The position numbers and the translations under genes were made by a program. A DNA stretch of 64,000 nucleotides. It comes from Candidatus Brocadiaceae bacterium S225. GTDB lineage: Bacteria > Planctomycetota > Brocadiia > Brocadiales > Scalinduaceae. The DNA lies in the NCBI GenBank assembly GCA_007859995.1, contig SMSL01000001.1, positions 62,001 to 126,000 on the forward strand, written 5' to 3'. A model generated the notes under the pieces. It worked only from the letters and a program-made list of their open reading frames with translations. It had not been told where the DNA came from and ran no database searches. The first letter of the stretch is position 1. Every line of letters begins with the position of its first letter. Of the stretch, positions 18,557 through 27,932 are shown piece by piece.

Positions 18557-19801
18557 ATGAAAAACGTATGTATTTTTGAAGATGACTCATATAAAAATTT
18601 CCTACCATTGGCGTACAACCGACCTGTTTATGAACTACGTTGCGGTATTTACAGTTTTCTTGAAAGAATTGTCCTCCAGTATCCTGATACAGAGATTAAT
18701 CTGTTTTGCAGAGATTATCTTAAAAGCCTTGTCGCCGAAAACTATCCTTACAGTGTAAATAAAATTAATAATATCAACAAAGACTGTTTATTTATAAACG
18801 GCAGGCACTTATTGTCTACGCCTATTGCTATCGACGGGAAAGAGGAGATTGGAATTAATGATAATACAATTGTTTATGCGAGGTTAAACAAAAAAAACTG
18901 TCTTTCAATAACACCTGATAAATTCCTAGATAAAGATTTCATTTCTGAATTAAAAAAGAGAATTAACGTTAAAAGGGTTGATGCCAGCTTGTTACAATAT
19001 CCATGGAAGTTGATTCATACCAACAAAGAACAGATTGCATCTGACTTCATGTCATACATTAAAGACGGATACGTAAGTGAAAACGATTATAAGGGAGTAC
19101 ACTTTATCATGGGCTCTCAAATATACATAGGCAAGAACACAGTAATTAAACCGGGATGTGTTCTTGACGCAGAAAATGGTCCAATTTACATAGGTAATAA
19201 CGTTAAAATATCTCCAAACTCTGTAATCGAAGGCCCGGCGTTCATTGACGATAACGTTGTAATCCAAGCTCTTTCTCGAATTCATGCCGGTTCAAATATA
19301 GGAAAGGTCTGTAAGATTGGTGGAGAAATTTCCAATACAATAATTCAAGACTATACTAATAAGCAGCATGACGGATTTCTTGGCGATTCTTATATTGGTG
19401 CATGGGTTAACCTGGGAGCGGGTACCGTAAACAGTAATCTTACAAATTTATATGGATCAATTAAAGTACAATTGTTCGATAAAATGATAGATACCGGCCA
19501 AACATTTCTTGGAATGATAATGGGAGATCATACAAAAACTGCAATAAATACAAAATTCACAACCGGTAGTATTATAGGATTTGCTTGTAACATACTACTG
19601 ACAAGTACGCCTCCCAAATTCACACCTTCATTCTCGTGGTACTCTGATAATATTACAAGGGCCTACGACATTAGAAGAGAGCTGTTGGTCGCAAAACGAA
19701 TGATGGCCAGGCGTAATAAAAAAATGACTCGTAACGGAGAAAAAGTATTCAGGTCAATTTTCACTTTAACAGAAACAGAAAGAAAGATACACGACAACTA
19801 A
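18557..19801 (+). CDS. GlmU-like sugar nucleotidyltransferase/acetyltransferase (alternative bacterial GlmU)
   Basis: This 414-aa protein resembles the alternative GlmU family: an N-terminal nucleotidyltransferase-like region (CIFEDDSYKNFLPLAYNRPVYELRCG) and a C-terminal left-handed beta-helix of hexapeptide repeats (IYIGKNTVIKPGCVLDAENG, IGNNVKISPNSVIEGPAFI). It ends with a conserved helix (SWYSDNITRAYDIRRELLVAKRMMARR). Such proteins probably make UDP-GlcNAc from glucosamine-1-phosphate. The gene is convergent with glmS, the preceding enzyme of that pathway, which supports the call. Classical GlmU signature residues (the GTAGT-type loop) are absent, so the activities are inferred from the family. 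Confidence 0.82.
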   Translation: MKNVCIFEDDSYKNFLPLAYNRPVYELRCGIYSFLERIVLQYPDTEINLFCRDYLKSLVAENYPYSVNKINNINKDCLFINGRHLLSTPIAIDGKEEIGINDNTIVYARLNKKNCLSITPDKFLDKDFISELKKRINVKRVDASLLQYPWKLIHTNKEQIASDFMSYIKDGYVSENDYKGVHFIMGSQIYIGKNTVIKPGCVLDAENGPIYIGNNVKISPNSVIEGPAFIDDNVVIQALSRIHAGSNIGKVCKIGGEISNTIIQDYTNKQHDGFLGDSYIGAWVNLGAGTVNSNLTNLYGSIKVQLFDKMIDTGQTFLGMIMGDHTKTAINTKFTTGSIIGFACNILLTSTPPKFTPSFSWYSDNITRAYDIRRELLVAKRMMARRNKKMTRNGEKVFRSIFTLTETERKIHDN

Positions 19802-19807
19802 CAAAAA

Positions 19808-19846
19808 ACTTCCGAAAGAAGTGAAGTGGAAAATGGTTATTCCACT
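19808..19846. terminator. Convergent terminator region between the GlmU-like gene and glmS
   Basis: On the minus strand a 5-bp stem (19808-19822) is followed by a run of six T, a weak intrinsic terminator for glmS. Beside it, a 7-bp stem AGTGGAA / TTCCACT (19825-19846) spans the glmS stop and can serve the plus strand. Confidence 0.4.
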
Positions 19847-21663
19847 GTAACACTTTTAGCAAGGTTGCGAGGTTTGTCAACATCACAACCCCTCATCACA
19901 GCCATATGATATGCTAGCAGCTGGAGTGGTATTACAGACAGAATTGGTACTAATGCATCTATTGTCTCCGGTATATATAAAACATGATCTACCAGCTTTG
20001 CGATTTCATTGTTTTGCTCACTCGCTATAGCTATTACCTTGCCGCCTCGAGCTCGGACTTCTTCAATACTACTTAATATTTTAGAATACACTTTGTCCGT
20101 TGTCGCAACAACAACTACAGGCATATTTTTATCAATAAGAGCTATTGGGCCATGTTTCATTTCTGCGGCGGGATATCCTTCAGCATGGATATAGGATATC
20201 TCCTTCAGTTTAAGTGCACCCTCCAGAGCTACAGGGTAATTATAACCTCTGCCTAAATACAAGCAATTATTACTATCCTTAAAAAGTTCCGCGATTTCGA
20301 TAATTTTGTCTTCGTTCTCCAGAATTGTCTGAACTTGTACCGGTATCTCTTTTAATTTATTTGCAAGTTCATTATTTAACACATTTTCTTTTCCTCTAAT
20401 TTTGGCCAGGAAAAGGGTTAGTAGGGATAGTACAGCAATTTGAGATGTAAATGCCTTCGTGGAGGCAACACCAATTTCAGGGCCCGCGTGAAGAAAAATA
20501 CCACAGTCTGCCTCTCTTGCGATACTGCTGCCAACGACATTACAGATCGAAAGAATAATAGCGCCCTTCTTTCTGGCCTCATGGATTGCAGCAAGCGTAT
20601 CTGCCGTTTCACCAGATTGACTTATTGCTATTACCATAGTGTCCGCTTCAATAATTGGGTTTCTATACCTGAACTCTGAAGCATATTCTACCTCAACCGG
20701 TATTCCCAGATGCTCTTCAATCATATACTCCCCTATGAGCCCTGCATTCCAGGATGTGCCACAAGCCACAATTATGATACGTCTGGTGTTACGAAAATCA
20801 TTCTCCTTGTCAATTAAACCCCCAAGGTGTACATGATTACTATCCTTCTCAAATCTGCCTAACATCGCATCACGTAAAGACTGAGGCTGTTCGTAGATTT
20901 CTTTAAGCATAAAGTGCTCGTATCCGCATTTTTCTATCTTATCAAGGTTCCATTGCACCTCATCGACTCTTTTGGTTATCTGGACATTATTTATATCAGT
21001 AGTCTTCATATTATCCCTTGTTAAAACCACAATCTCATTATCGTCCAGATAAACAACTTCTTTGGTATACTCCAAAATCGCAGCAACATCTGAAGTTACA
21101 TAATGCTCTCTCTCGCCTATACCTACTATCAATGGGCTTCCACGTCTGGCGGCAATCAACTTTCCTGGATCGTCCAAACTGATTATTGCTACTCCATAGG
21201 CACCCTCAACATCCTTTAGCGCCAACCTGACGGCATCTTCCAGCGTGCCTTCAAAGTAACTTTCAATAAGGTGGGCAATAACTTCAGAGTCTGTTTCGCT
21301 TTTAAAAGAATGCCCTTCTTTTTTCAGTTTTGCCTTCAGATAGTTATAATTTTCAATAATACCGTTATGAACTACCGAAATCTTTCCTGTACAATCAATA
21401 TGTGGATGTGCGTTATCAATCGTTGGCGCTCCGTGAGTAGCCCATCGAGTATGAACGATTCCCAAGGTGCCTTCTCTGAATTTGCCGTCTATCTTCTTCT
21501 CCAATTCACTAATGAAACCTACAGATTTTTCAGAAAATATTTTGTTGCCTTCAATAATAGATATTCCAGAAGAATCGTACCCCCGGTATTCAAGTCTCCT
21601 GATTCCATTAATTAGTATAGGAGCAGCTTTGTTATCTCCAATATAACCTACAATTCCACACAT
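19837..21663 (-). CDS. glmS: Glutamine-fructose-6-phosphate aminotransferase
   Basis: This 608-aa enzyme makes glucosamine-6-phosphate from fructose-6-phosphate and glutamine, the entry to cell-wall and lipid A aminosugars. The N-terminal nucleophile Cys follows the initiator Met (MCGIVGYIGD). The glutaminase domain has HTRWATHGAPTIDNAHPH and HNGIIENY. Two SIS sugar-isomerase domains follow (ACGTSWNAGLIGEYM and ISQSGETADTLAAI), and the C-terminus is the usual DKPRNLAKSVTVE. Only 59 bases separate it from the upstream DUF2284 gene and no glmS ribozyme is visible there, so control is probably through the DUF2284 promoter. Confidence 0.96.
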   Translation of the reverse strand: MCGIVGYIGDNKAAPILINGIRRLEYRGYDSSGISIIEGNKIFSEKSVGFISELEKKIDGKFREGTLGIVHTRWATHGAPTIDNAHPHIDCTGKISVVHNGIIENYNYLKAKLKKEGHSFKSETDSEVIAHLIESYFEGTLEDAVRLALKDVEGAYGVAIISLDDPGKLIAARRGSPLIVGIGEREHYVTSDVAAILEYTKEVVYLDDNEIVVLTRDNMKTTDINNVQITKRVDEVQWNLDKIEKCGYEHFMLKEIYEQPQSLRDAMLGRFEKDSNHVHLGGLIDKENDFRNTRRIIIVACGTSWNAGLIGEYMIEEHLGIPVEVEYASEFRYRNPIIEADTMVIAISQSGETADTLAAIHEARKKGAIILSICNVVGSSIAREADCGIFLHAGPEIGVASTKAFTSQIAVLSLLTLFLAKIRGKENVLNNELANKLKEIPVQVQTILENEDKIIEIAELFKDSNNCLYLGRGYNYPVALEGALKLKEISYIHAEGYPAAEMKHGPIALIDKNMPVVVVATTDKVYSKILSSIEEVRARGGKVIAIASEQNNEIAKLVDHVLYIPETIDALVPILSVIPLQLLAYHMAVMRGCDVDKPRNLAKSVTVE

Positions 21664-21722
21664 ATATAATTCCTCTATATTCCTCTATAATTCCTCATGT
21701 AAAGAAAAGGAAACTTTCTTTA

Positions 21723-22262
21723 CTATTCAAGTAAAAGTAATCCAAAATATTTAACATATTCAGTTTTGTGCTCGAGGAATTTTATTTCAAAACCATTGCT
21801 ACGAACTGTCTCGAAAACGTCTATTCCACAGGCCTCCATTGACGGTCTTGCATTTTCAGGCATGGGGCAAGCACCTTCCACATCGCATTCTGCACAAAGT
21901 GGACACGGACCGGCATTTAGTGAAAAAGCCTTATAAAATCCGGACAGATTGGCTTTATGCTCTAGTTGAAGAAGCATCCCTTCAAATTGTTTTGCAGGCG
22001 GCTGACCTTCTATCAGGATGGCACTCTCATAGCAACTCATCAATTCCCGAGTCTCTTTATACGTTGGTGTATATGGGGGGCAGGTTTTATATTTCCCAAA
22101 TTTCGAACACCCAAATCTACACTTCAATTGGACCCATGGCTCTACTACAATACTTTTCGTAGAAATTAACTTTGTAATCGTTGCTCCTGATTTGATAGCT
22201 TCGTCACACAACAATGTAATTTTATCTTTATCTATACAAACAACAGCCTCAGATCTAATCAT
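21723..22262 (-). CDS. DUF2284 predicted metal-binding protein
   Basis: The 179-aa protein contains many conserved cysteines in the DUF2284 arrangement: CRFGCSKFGKYKTCPPYTPT in the N-terminal half and GPCPLCAECDVEGACPMPE followed by RPSMEACGIDVFETV. These probably bind an iron-sulfur cluster or zinc. The cellular role is unknown; relatives are widespread in anaerobes and some accompany corrinoid proteins. It lies upstream of glmS on the same strand with a 59-base gap. The shared divergent region with lpxD contains a promoter for each direction. Confidence 0.82.
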   Translation of the reverse strand: MIRSEAVVCIDKDKITLLCDEAIKSGATITKLISTKSIVVEPWVQLKCRFGCSKFGKYKTCPPYTPTYKETRELMSCYESAILIEGQPPAKQFEGMLLQLEHKANLSGFYKAFSLNAGPCPLCAECDVEGACPMPENARPSMEACGIDVFETVRSNGFEIKFLEHKTEYVKYFGLLLLE

Positions 22263-22351
22263 AGCAATATTTAATTTTCCTAATATAAATGTCGATCAAA
22301 ATGCAATCGCAACCTATGTACAGCAAATAAATAACTGATACTAGTCGTAGA

Positions 22352-22380
22352 ATACTATTTCTATCCTTGACTTTTGTCAA
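22352..22380 (-). promoter_or_regulatory. Promoter for the DUF2284-glmS unit
   Basis: On the minus strand TTGACA (22375-22380), a 17-base spacer and TAGTAT (22352-22357) lie about 90 bases upstream of the DUF2284 start. The -35 element is part of a TTGAC-N4-GTCAA palindrome (22367-22380). Confidence 0.4.
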
Positions 22381-22394
22381 CATGAAAGTTCAAT

Positions 22395-22423
22395 TTGACA
22401 GTATCATACACCTGTGATATAAG
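22395..22423 (+). promoter_or_regulatory. Promoter for lpxD
   Basis: A perfect TTGACA (22395-22400), a 17-base spacer and TATAAG (22418-22423) precede lpxD. The predicted leader is about 55 bases. Confidence 0.6.
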
Positions 22424-22484
22424 TTAGCACAATTCTCTTGCCTTTTTTTGTTAATAATTAAGTGTCAGAAAGTAACTAATTTAT

Positions 22485-23480
22485 ATGGAATACACCATTA
22501 AACAGATCAGTAATATTATTGGTGGTAAAATATCAGGCGATGAAAACTTATGCATTACGGGCGTATCAAGTATTGAAAATGCTGTAGAAGGTGATATAAC
22601 CTTTATAAAGAATGAAAATTTTGTAACCAAGGTTTTAGATACAAAGGCTTCTGCTGTTGTATCACATCGGCCAATTGATGAAACAAAAAAGACATTAATT
22701 ATTGTCGATAAGCCGTTTTTCTCATTCATCAAACTGCTCAAGGTTATTTCAGACAAGAAACAGCAGCGGCCACGAGATATTCATCCATCTGCAGTAATCT
22801 CAAAAGACTCTTCCATTGGAGATAATATATCAGTAGGGGCAAATGTCGTAATTGATGGAAATACACAAATAGGTCAAAATGTAACCATATACCCTAATGT
22901 TTATATAGGAACAAACTGTAAGATAGGCGACGACTCTACAATATACGCGAACGCTACAATCAGAGAAGAGGTGACAATCGGTAAACGCGCTGTAATCCAA
23001 TCAGGCGCATCTATTGGCGATGACGGGTTCGGTTTTCTACAAATAGAAGGCAAACACGTAAAGATCCCTCAGGTAGGCACTATTGAAATAGGTGATGACG
23101 TCTCCATCGGTTCAAACGTAACTATTGCAAGAGCGGCCCTGGACAAAACGATTATAGCCTCTGGTGTCAAAATTGATAATCACTCCCATATAGCCCATAA
23201 TTGCACTATTGGAGAGAACTCTATGCTGATCGCCTATGCGAAACTCGCAGGAGGCGTAAAAATAGGTAAAAATGTAATGATTGCGGAAGACGTCGGTGTT
23301 ACTGATCACGTGGAAATCGGAGATAATTGTATGGTAGGCGCAGCTTCTAATGTTTATAAAAACCTAGAACCGGGATCCGTTGTATGGGGATCTCCTGCAA
23401 AACCACTTACTTTTGAAAAAAGAATACAGGTATTAATAAAAAAACTGCCTGATCTTTATAAAAAAGTTAAGGATTTGTAA
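22485..23480 (+). CDS. lpxD: UDP-3-O-acylglucosamine N-acyltransferase
   Basis: This 331-aa cytoplasmic enzyme adds the N-linked acyl chain in lipid A synthesis. The N-terminal uridine-binding domain (MEYTIKQISNIIGGKISGD; ISSIENAVEGDITFIKNENF) is followed by a left-handed beta-helix of hexapeptide repeats (IGDNISVGANVVIDGNTQIG). The active-site region is KIDNHSHIAHNCTIGENSML, which contains the catalytic His. Length and domain order are standard. Its presence shows that the organism makes lipid A. It has its own promoter and a hairpin terminator, so it appears monocistronic, unlike the usual lpxD-fabZ-lpxA cluster. Confidence 0.94.
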   Translation: MEYTIKQISNIIGGKISGDENLCITGVSSIENAVEGDITFIKNENFVTKVLDTKASAVVSHRPIDETKKTLIIVDKPFFSFIKLLKVISDKKQQRPRDIHPSAVISKDSSIGDNISVGANVVIDGNTQIGQNVTIYPNVYIGTNCKIGDDSTIYANATIREEVTIGKRAVIQSGASIGDDGFGFLQIEGKHVKIPQVGTIEIGDDVSIGSNVTIARAALDKTIIASGVKIDNHSHIAHNCTIGENSMLIAYAKLAGGVKIGKNVMIAEDVGVTDHVEIGDNCMVGAASNVYKNLEPGSVVWGSPAKPLTFEKRIQVLIKKLPDLYKKVKDL

Positions 23481-23495
23481 TGTTTCCCACTCTTT

Positions 23496-23538
23496 TCGGT
23501 ATCTTGTCACCACGAATGTAGTGATAACAAGATACCGA
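23496..23538. terminator. Long bidirectional hairpin between lpxD and the PPIase gene
   Basis: A perfect 12-bp stem (TCGGTATCTTGT / ACAAGATACCGA) encloses a 19-base loop that can form a further small stem. It sits between convergent genes and has no T-run. Confidence 0.6.
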
Positions 23539-23569
23539 TGATCAGATGCAAAATACTTTGAAACATAGT

Positions 23570-24661
23570 CTACAGCATTATCTTGATCTCTGCTTTATCA
23601 TGCAATTCCTTCAAAAGACTTTCGGTTTTTATTTGCATATATACAAAGTCGACCATGTCTGACACATCTGCATAACTAACATCTTTTCCCTCTTCTTTTT
23701 CTGTTACCTTAATTATGTGATACCCAAATTGTGTTTTCACAGGTTCGCTTATTTCTCCAACTTTCATCGCAAAAGCAACTTGAGCAAATTCTTCTACAAT
23801 CGAACCCTTCCTTTGAAAGAAACCAATGTCACCCCCATTTTCCGCAGAAGGACAATTTGAGTATTTTTTCGCCATTTTGGCAAAATCTGTTCCTTTATCT
23901 ATTTCGATCTTTACAATCTCAATCATCTTTTTTGCTTCTTCTTTTTCCGCATCAGTTTTCAGGTTTCTTGTGTCAATTAAGATATGACTTGCCTTTACCT
24001 TAGCACCATTAAATGCGTCTATGTTTGCATCAAAATAACTTTTTTTATCAGCATCAGTAACTGAATTTTCCAGGTATTTACTTAAAGCAAGTGCCCTGCT
24101 TACTTCTTCTTTCAATTCAGAAATGCTTGAACCCTGAGTTTCCAATATTTCATCCATCGGTTTGTCTTTATTACTAGGATTGTTTTGTAAAAAAAACTTT
24201 ATTTTTTCAATCTCTCCTTGAATATCATCGCCACTTACACTTACATCCTGTTTATCAACAAATTGCTTCAACAACATTTTTTTTATTAACTGGTCAACTA
24301 CTTGCATTTTAATTGCATCTGTCACTTCCTGGTCCATACGTCTAAATACATTCAATCTTTTATCAAAAGTTATACGTAAGATCTTTTCGCCATTTACCAT
24401 AGCAATAACATCATTTTCTTTTTCTTCAACAGCGACTACCGGAGTAACTTTATTGGCTGTTGCTTCAGCTCCTTTCTCTACCACTGCTTCGGCACTTTCG
24501 CTAATCTCAGATACAGTCGCTGTGCTCTCATCCGTATTAACTTCTGCGGCATCGATACCTACTTCTGTCTCTGCCTCTGCATCTTCATTCGCAAACAGAA
24601 AATAATTTGCCTGCATTGCGAATAAGAATAACACTACTGGTATAACAATCATTCTACGCAT
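23570..24661 (-). CDS. SurA/PrsA-type periplasmic peptidyl-prolyl isomerase
   Basis: This 363-aa chaperone helps outer-membrane proteins fold in the periplasm. It has a signal peptide (MRRMIVIPVVLFLFAMQANYFLFA), an acidic Ala/Glu/Val-rich linker to about residue 85, a SurA_N-like chaperone region, and a parvulin domain recognisable from VKASHILIDTRNLKT and GGDIGFFQRKGSIVEEF to TQFGYHIIKVTE. A single parvulin domain makes it closer to PrsA/PpiC than to two-domain SurA. It follows the methyltransferase gene by 28 bases on the same strand, so the two may be co-transcribed. Confidence 0.88.
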   Translation of the reverse strand: MRRMIVIPVVLFLFAMQANYFLFANEDAEAETEVGIDAAEVNTDESTATVSEISESAEAVVEKGAEATANKVTPVVAVEEKENDVIAMVNGEKILRITFDKRLNVFRRMDQEVTDAIKMQVVDQLIKKMLLKQFVDKQDVSVSGDDIQGEIEKIKFFLQNNPSNKDKPMDEILETQGSSISELKEEVSRALALSKYLENSVTDADKKSYFDANIDAFNGAKVKASHILIDTRNLKTDAEKEEAKKMIEIVKIEIDKGTDFAKMAKKYSNCPSAENGGDIGFFQRKGSIVEEFAQVAFAMKVGEISEPVKTQFGYHIIKVTEKEEGKDVSYADVSDMVDFVYMQIKTESLLKELHDKAEIKIML

Positions 24662-24689
24662 TTCTCTCTCCTAAATCACATTTCGAAAT

Positions 24690-25685
24690 TTATAATTTAC
24701 ATCCAATAATTAATCCTGAATCCATACCCAAATCAATTCTTTTTAAACCTTTAAATCCTGCCCTTTTTAACCACTCCTTTATCTCAATTGCAGAAAACGA
24801 AGAACCATTGTGCGTACCCATCAACATGTTCAGACTGAAGAGTGTTCCAAAGAGAGGCATTGTCTTCGAAGGATTCAAAATAAATTCCTGGATAACGACT
24901 ATACCGTCTTTCATCAATGAATCCCAACACTTTTTTAAGATTTTCTGATTCTCTGACGCGTCGTAAGCATGTAACAGATGTGACACTAAGACAATGTCAT
25001 ACAACTCTTTACCTAAACTATCCTCAAGGCAGTTACCAGCCTTTGCAGTAATTTGTCCGGTCATTCCGGACTCCTTAATATGCTCTCTGGTAATCTTAAT
25101 AACATCAGGAAGGTCAAAGACAACAGCTTTAAGATTTCGGTTTTTCTCCGCAAACTTTACTGCATATGTTCCCTGTCCCCCTGCCAGATCCAGAAGTCTG
25201 CTATATTTCTTAATCTGCAATTTTATGTACAATTCATCGGCCTGTACCGAAGCATTGTTGTGCATGGCCTTGATAAACTCTCTTAATCTCTGCTTATCAA
25301 CCCCCCGCTTTGCATTATCATATGCCGTTGGCTTACCGGTCTTGACAGCAGTACTCAATTTAGACCAGTAGTCCCACATATTATGAAAATGCTGAATCCT
25401 GTCCCCCTGATAAGCAGGGCTATCTTTCATCAAACAACGCCTGGAAACTGCTGTATTGTTGAATATGTCCCTACTCTTTGTCAAGAGTTTGAGCGAGACG
25501 AGCGCGTTTAAGAGCATTTCTGTCGCCCTGAGATGAGTTCCGAGCTTTTTAGCAATGACCTTACCGCTTTTTCCTCGCACTCCAATCAAGGTAAACAGAT
25601 CCAACTCAGAAGCCACAAAAAGAGCCTGAGATTTCCAGTAGCCATAACTTAGATCATTAAGATATTGAACATCTTTATTATTCAT
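24690..25685 (-). CDS. SAM-dependent O-methyltransferase (AcnY/hydroxyneurosporene-type)
   Basis: The 331-aa protein has an N-terminal winged-helix dimerisation domain (ALFVASELDLFTLIGVRGKSG; LGTHLRATEMLLNALVSL) and a C-terminal Rossmann methyltransferase domain with SAM motif I LLDLAGGQGTYAVKFAEKN. The motif sequence DIVLVSHLLHAYDASENQKIL follows. This is the Methyltransf_2 family, whose members methylate hydroxyl groups on small, often polyketide or isoprenoid, molecules. The substrate is unknown. It is upstream of the PPIase gene, and a TATAAT lies only 14 bases before its ATG. Confidence 0.8.
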   Translation of the reverse strand: MNNKDVQYLNDLSYGYWKSQALFVASELDLFTLIGVRGKSGKVIAKKLGTHLRATEMLLNALVSLKLLTKSRDIFNNTAVSRRCLMKDSPAYQGDRIQHFHNMWDYWSKLSTAVKTGKPTAYDNAKRGVDKQRLREFIKAMHNNASVQADELYIKLQIKKYSRLLDLAGGQGTYAVKFAEKNRNLKAVVFDLPDVIKITREHIKESGMTGQITAKAGNCLEDSLGKELYDIVLVSHLLHAYDASENQKILKKCWDSLMKDGIVVIQEFILNPSKTMPLFGTLFSLNMLMGTHNGSSFSAIEIKEWLKRAGFKGLKRIDLGMDSGLIIGCKL

Positions 25686-25711
25686 TTGACATATTATAGA
25701 TAAAAAGAATT

Positions 25712-25905
25712 ATTTAGCCACAGATTTACACAGATTATCACAGATGTTAAAAACAAAGAAAAATGGATTCACTGCAAGATGCGAAGAGCGCAAAGAGTAA
25801 AAACTATTTTTAGACAGGATAACAGGATAAAGACCGATCCATTCCTAACTCGGAACTCGAAACTTGCAACCCGTAACCCGCAACGCGGTAAACTCGCATC
25901 TCGTT
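25712..25905. repeat. Composite of degenerate dispersed intergenic repeats (left copy)
   Basis: Several short motifs typical of dispersed intergenic repeats follow each other: GCCACAGATTTACACAGAT, a GGATTCACTGCAAGATGCGAA segment, AACAGGATAAAGACCG, and a run of related ACTCG/GCAACCCG words. The same words recur in opposite orientation at 27933-28185 and again at 29521-29655. The remainder of the 25686-26167 gap shows no gene. Confidence 0.55.
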
Positions 25906-26167
25906 TTCCCCTTGCTTTTACTATTTACTAAAGTATTATACCGCTATAGTAACTTACGACCTGTCAAATTGATATACCATTAGATGATGGATATGCTTAT
26001 CATAAATTAAGTTGATTCTGCAAGGACACAGGGACAGCTATCCCTAATACGGGGGTTGTCTTCGGATTCCATATAACTTATCAATTACCAGTTAGCTCTA
26101 ATAAAAAAAGGAACTAAGTGTCATTATGAGTGTTGATGAGGATTGAGACCGTTTATCGCAAACTAAG

Positions 26168-27775
26168 ATGCTGAAGCGGTTGCAATGTAATCTGAAAATG
26201 ACAGATATGCTCACTGTATATCTGTCAGATACTAAAGATCTTCACAGCTACTATATCTATTGTGCGCTAATTCCATCAGATCAAATAGAACGATCCCTTT
26301 CTAACCCATCATGGGATTTCTTGCACGGTGGGGGCATACCTGGTGCTGTTGAGTACTACGAAGGCGGGAAGAAGCGCGTTAAATACCTGCGCTATGGTGA
26401 TGATAATGGGATCGAACCTTTGCTAATTGACCGTGAGTTCTCTGGCATGCGTGATAGTTACAAGGAAATATGTGAAGAGTTTCGACTTTTCCACTGTCTA
26501 TATCATGACAGAAAGCTGGACAAGTACATCAAGATTGATAATGAAGGTAACGAGCATCTGATAGCTATCGTTTCTACGAAGCATATACAGATAAGGCTCA
26601 AGGAAATTTGTCAGTTTCTGGCAATAAAGGAAATGTACCTATCAATTCAATTCGACTGCCGAGAACGCTCGGAGTACTCGTTGGAAGAACTTGAACCTAA
26701 GCAGGATGATGATCAGTGCAAAGATCTTATGTGTTGGCGGCATAACTACGGAGCGGATTCTGGCATTGGTAATCATCAATCGTTTAGTCGGTTGCATGGG
26801 AAACGACTCGTTGCCCCATTACCGAAATCTAAGAGCGTCTTCTGGGGATTTGCGAAAGAACCGGAAAAGAAGTATGTTGCATTTATCATTGGTGTTGATA
26901 AGGACGGAGAAGAAATTACAAACACATCGAACCCGTGTGTTCTGGCTAACAATTTTGGAGCGAATCCGAATGCACCCAATTACTTAACCCCTGTGCACTT
27001 CCACAAGCAAGTATTAGACAAGTACTACCAACAGCCCAGTAAGTACTCAGTAGAGGAGTCGATTCTGCATTGTGGCTACTTGTGGAGTATTTATATCGAC
27101 AACCATCACGAGGATAAAGTCTGCGCATGGTTAGGCGATCTCGGACGAGATCTTTCTTACGAAGATCAACTACACTGGCGGACACACAATATTCTTCCAG
27201 AAGGTGGTATGAGTGAAACCTATTTTAAGAACCAGATCATGGCCCAGTTCGCTGATTCAAATAGGCCAGAACACTTGTTTAGACAACGCTATCATGATTT
27301 GCAAAAGGTGTGTGACGAATGTCTTGATTGGCAGTTGTTGCTGCCATTAGGTGCTGACGACGCGTACCACTTACAGTGCTTGAGAATACCTGCTACTGAT
27401 GAGCAGCGCGATTTTGACGAGTTGGTTTTGAGCCTCACAAAGATACTGATAGATTCACTAAACGAAAAACATTTGAATAAGTTGATTTCTGAGAAGCAAA
27501 ATGACAGATTTAAGGGTAGCATTGCACGTCTAGAAGCTGCTCTTAGCACCTGTGGTGTTGAAGGTGTCGTTAATCCGGTTCCATTTCTGCGTAAACTCCA
27601 AAATCTACGATCTAGCAGTGCTACACACCGTAAGGGCAGCAACTATAGAAAAATCGCCAATGACTTCGGTGTTGAGAGTAAGAACTTGCGATCGGTGTTT
27701 TCTGGAATTCTCTGGCAAGCAGTAACTGTGCTTGACAATTTCATTTCTGTGGTGCGTAGTGGAAAAATCAAATGA
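26168..27775 (+). CDS. Unrecognised 535-aa protein with C-terminal Rx5H motif (candidate HEPN)
   Basis: I recall similar lone proteins in scattered bacteria but know no function. No signal peptide or membrane segment is seen. The N-terminal half is beta-rich with conserved-looking segments (LIDREFSGMRDSYKEICEEFRLFH, then IRLKEICQFLAIKEMYLSIQFD). The middle has HNYGADSGIGNHQSFSRLHGKRLV and DNHHEDKVCAWLGDLGRDL. The last 110 residues look all-helical and contain LRSSSATHRKG, an R-x5-H pattern like the HEPN RNase motif. It stands alone between inverted copies of degenerate repeats in an island with integrase and intron remnants. Codon use looks more GC-rich than its neighbours. A defence or abortive-infection role is inference. 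The start is uncertain because no ribosome binding site is evident. Confidence 0.6.
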   Translation: MLKRLQCNLKMTDMLTVYLSDTKDLHSYYIYCALIPSDQIERSLSNPSWDFLHGGGIPGAVEYYEGGKKRVKYLRYGDDNGIEPLLIDREFSGMRDSYKEICEEFRLFHCLYHDRKLDKYIKIDNEGNEHLIAIVSTKHIQIRLKEICQFLAIKEMYLSIQFDCRERSEYSLEELEPKQDDDQCKDLMCWRHNYGADSGIGNHQSFSRLHGKRLVAPLPKSKSVFWGFAKEPEKKYVAFIIGVDKDGEEITNTSNPCVLANNFGANPNAPNYLTPVHFHKQVLDKYYQQPSKYSVEESILHCGYLWSIYIDNHHEDKVCAWLGDLGRDLSYEDQLHWRTHNILPEGGMSETYFKNQIMAQFADSNRPEHLFRQRYHDLQKVCDECLDWQLLLPLGADDAYHLQCLRIPATDEQRDFDELVLSLTKILIDSLNEKHLNKLISEKQNDRFKGSIARLEAALSTCGVEGVVNPVPFLRKLQNLRSSSATHRKGSNYRKIANDFGVESKNLRSVFSGILWQAVTVLDNFISVVRSGKIK

Positions 27776-27932
27776 AAAACATGTTTAACAAATATTCGAA
27801 AAATATTGTAGTCACTATTTTGTCATCACCTATTTTTGCGAGAAAAAAGAAAGGGGTCACCATTAACTGCATGTTAAATCCGTGGCCAGGTTAATCATTT
27901 GTCATCAGTTAATAGTAACTCAAAGTATCTTT

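Noticed and set aside
21664-21722. glmS ribozyme upstream of glmS
   Set aside because: The 59-base gap is too short and shows no ribozyme core.
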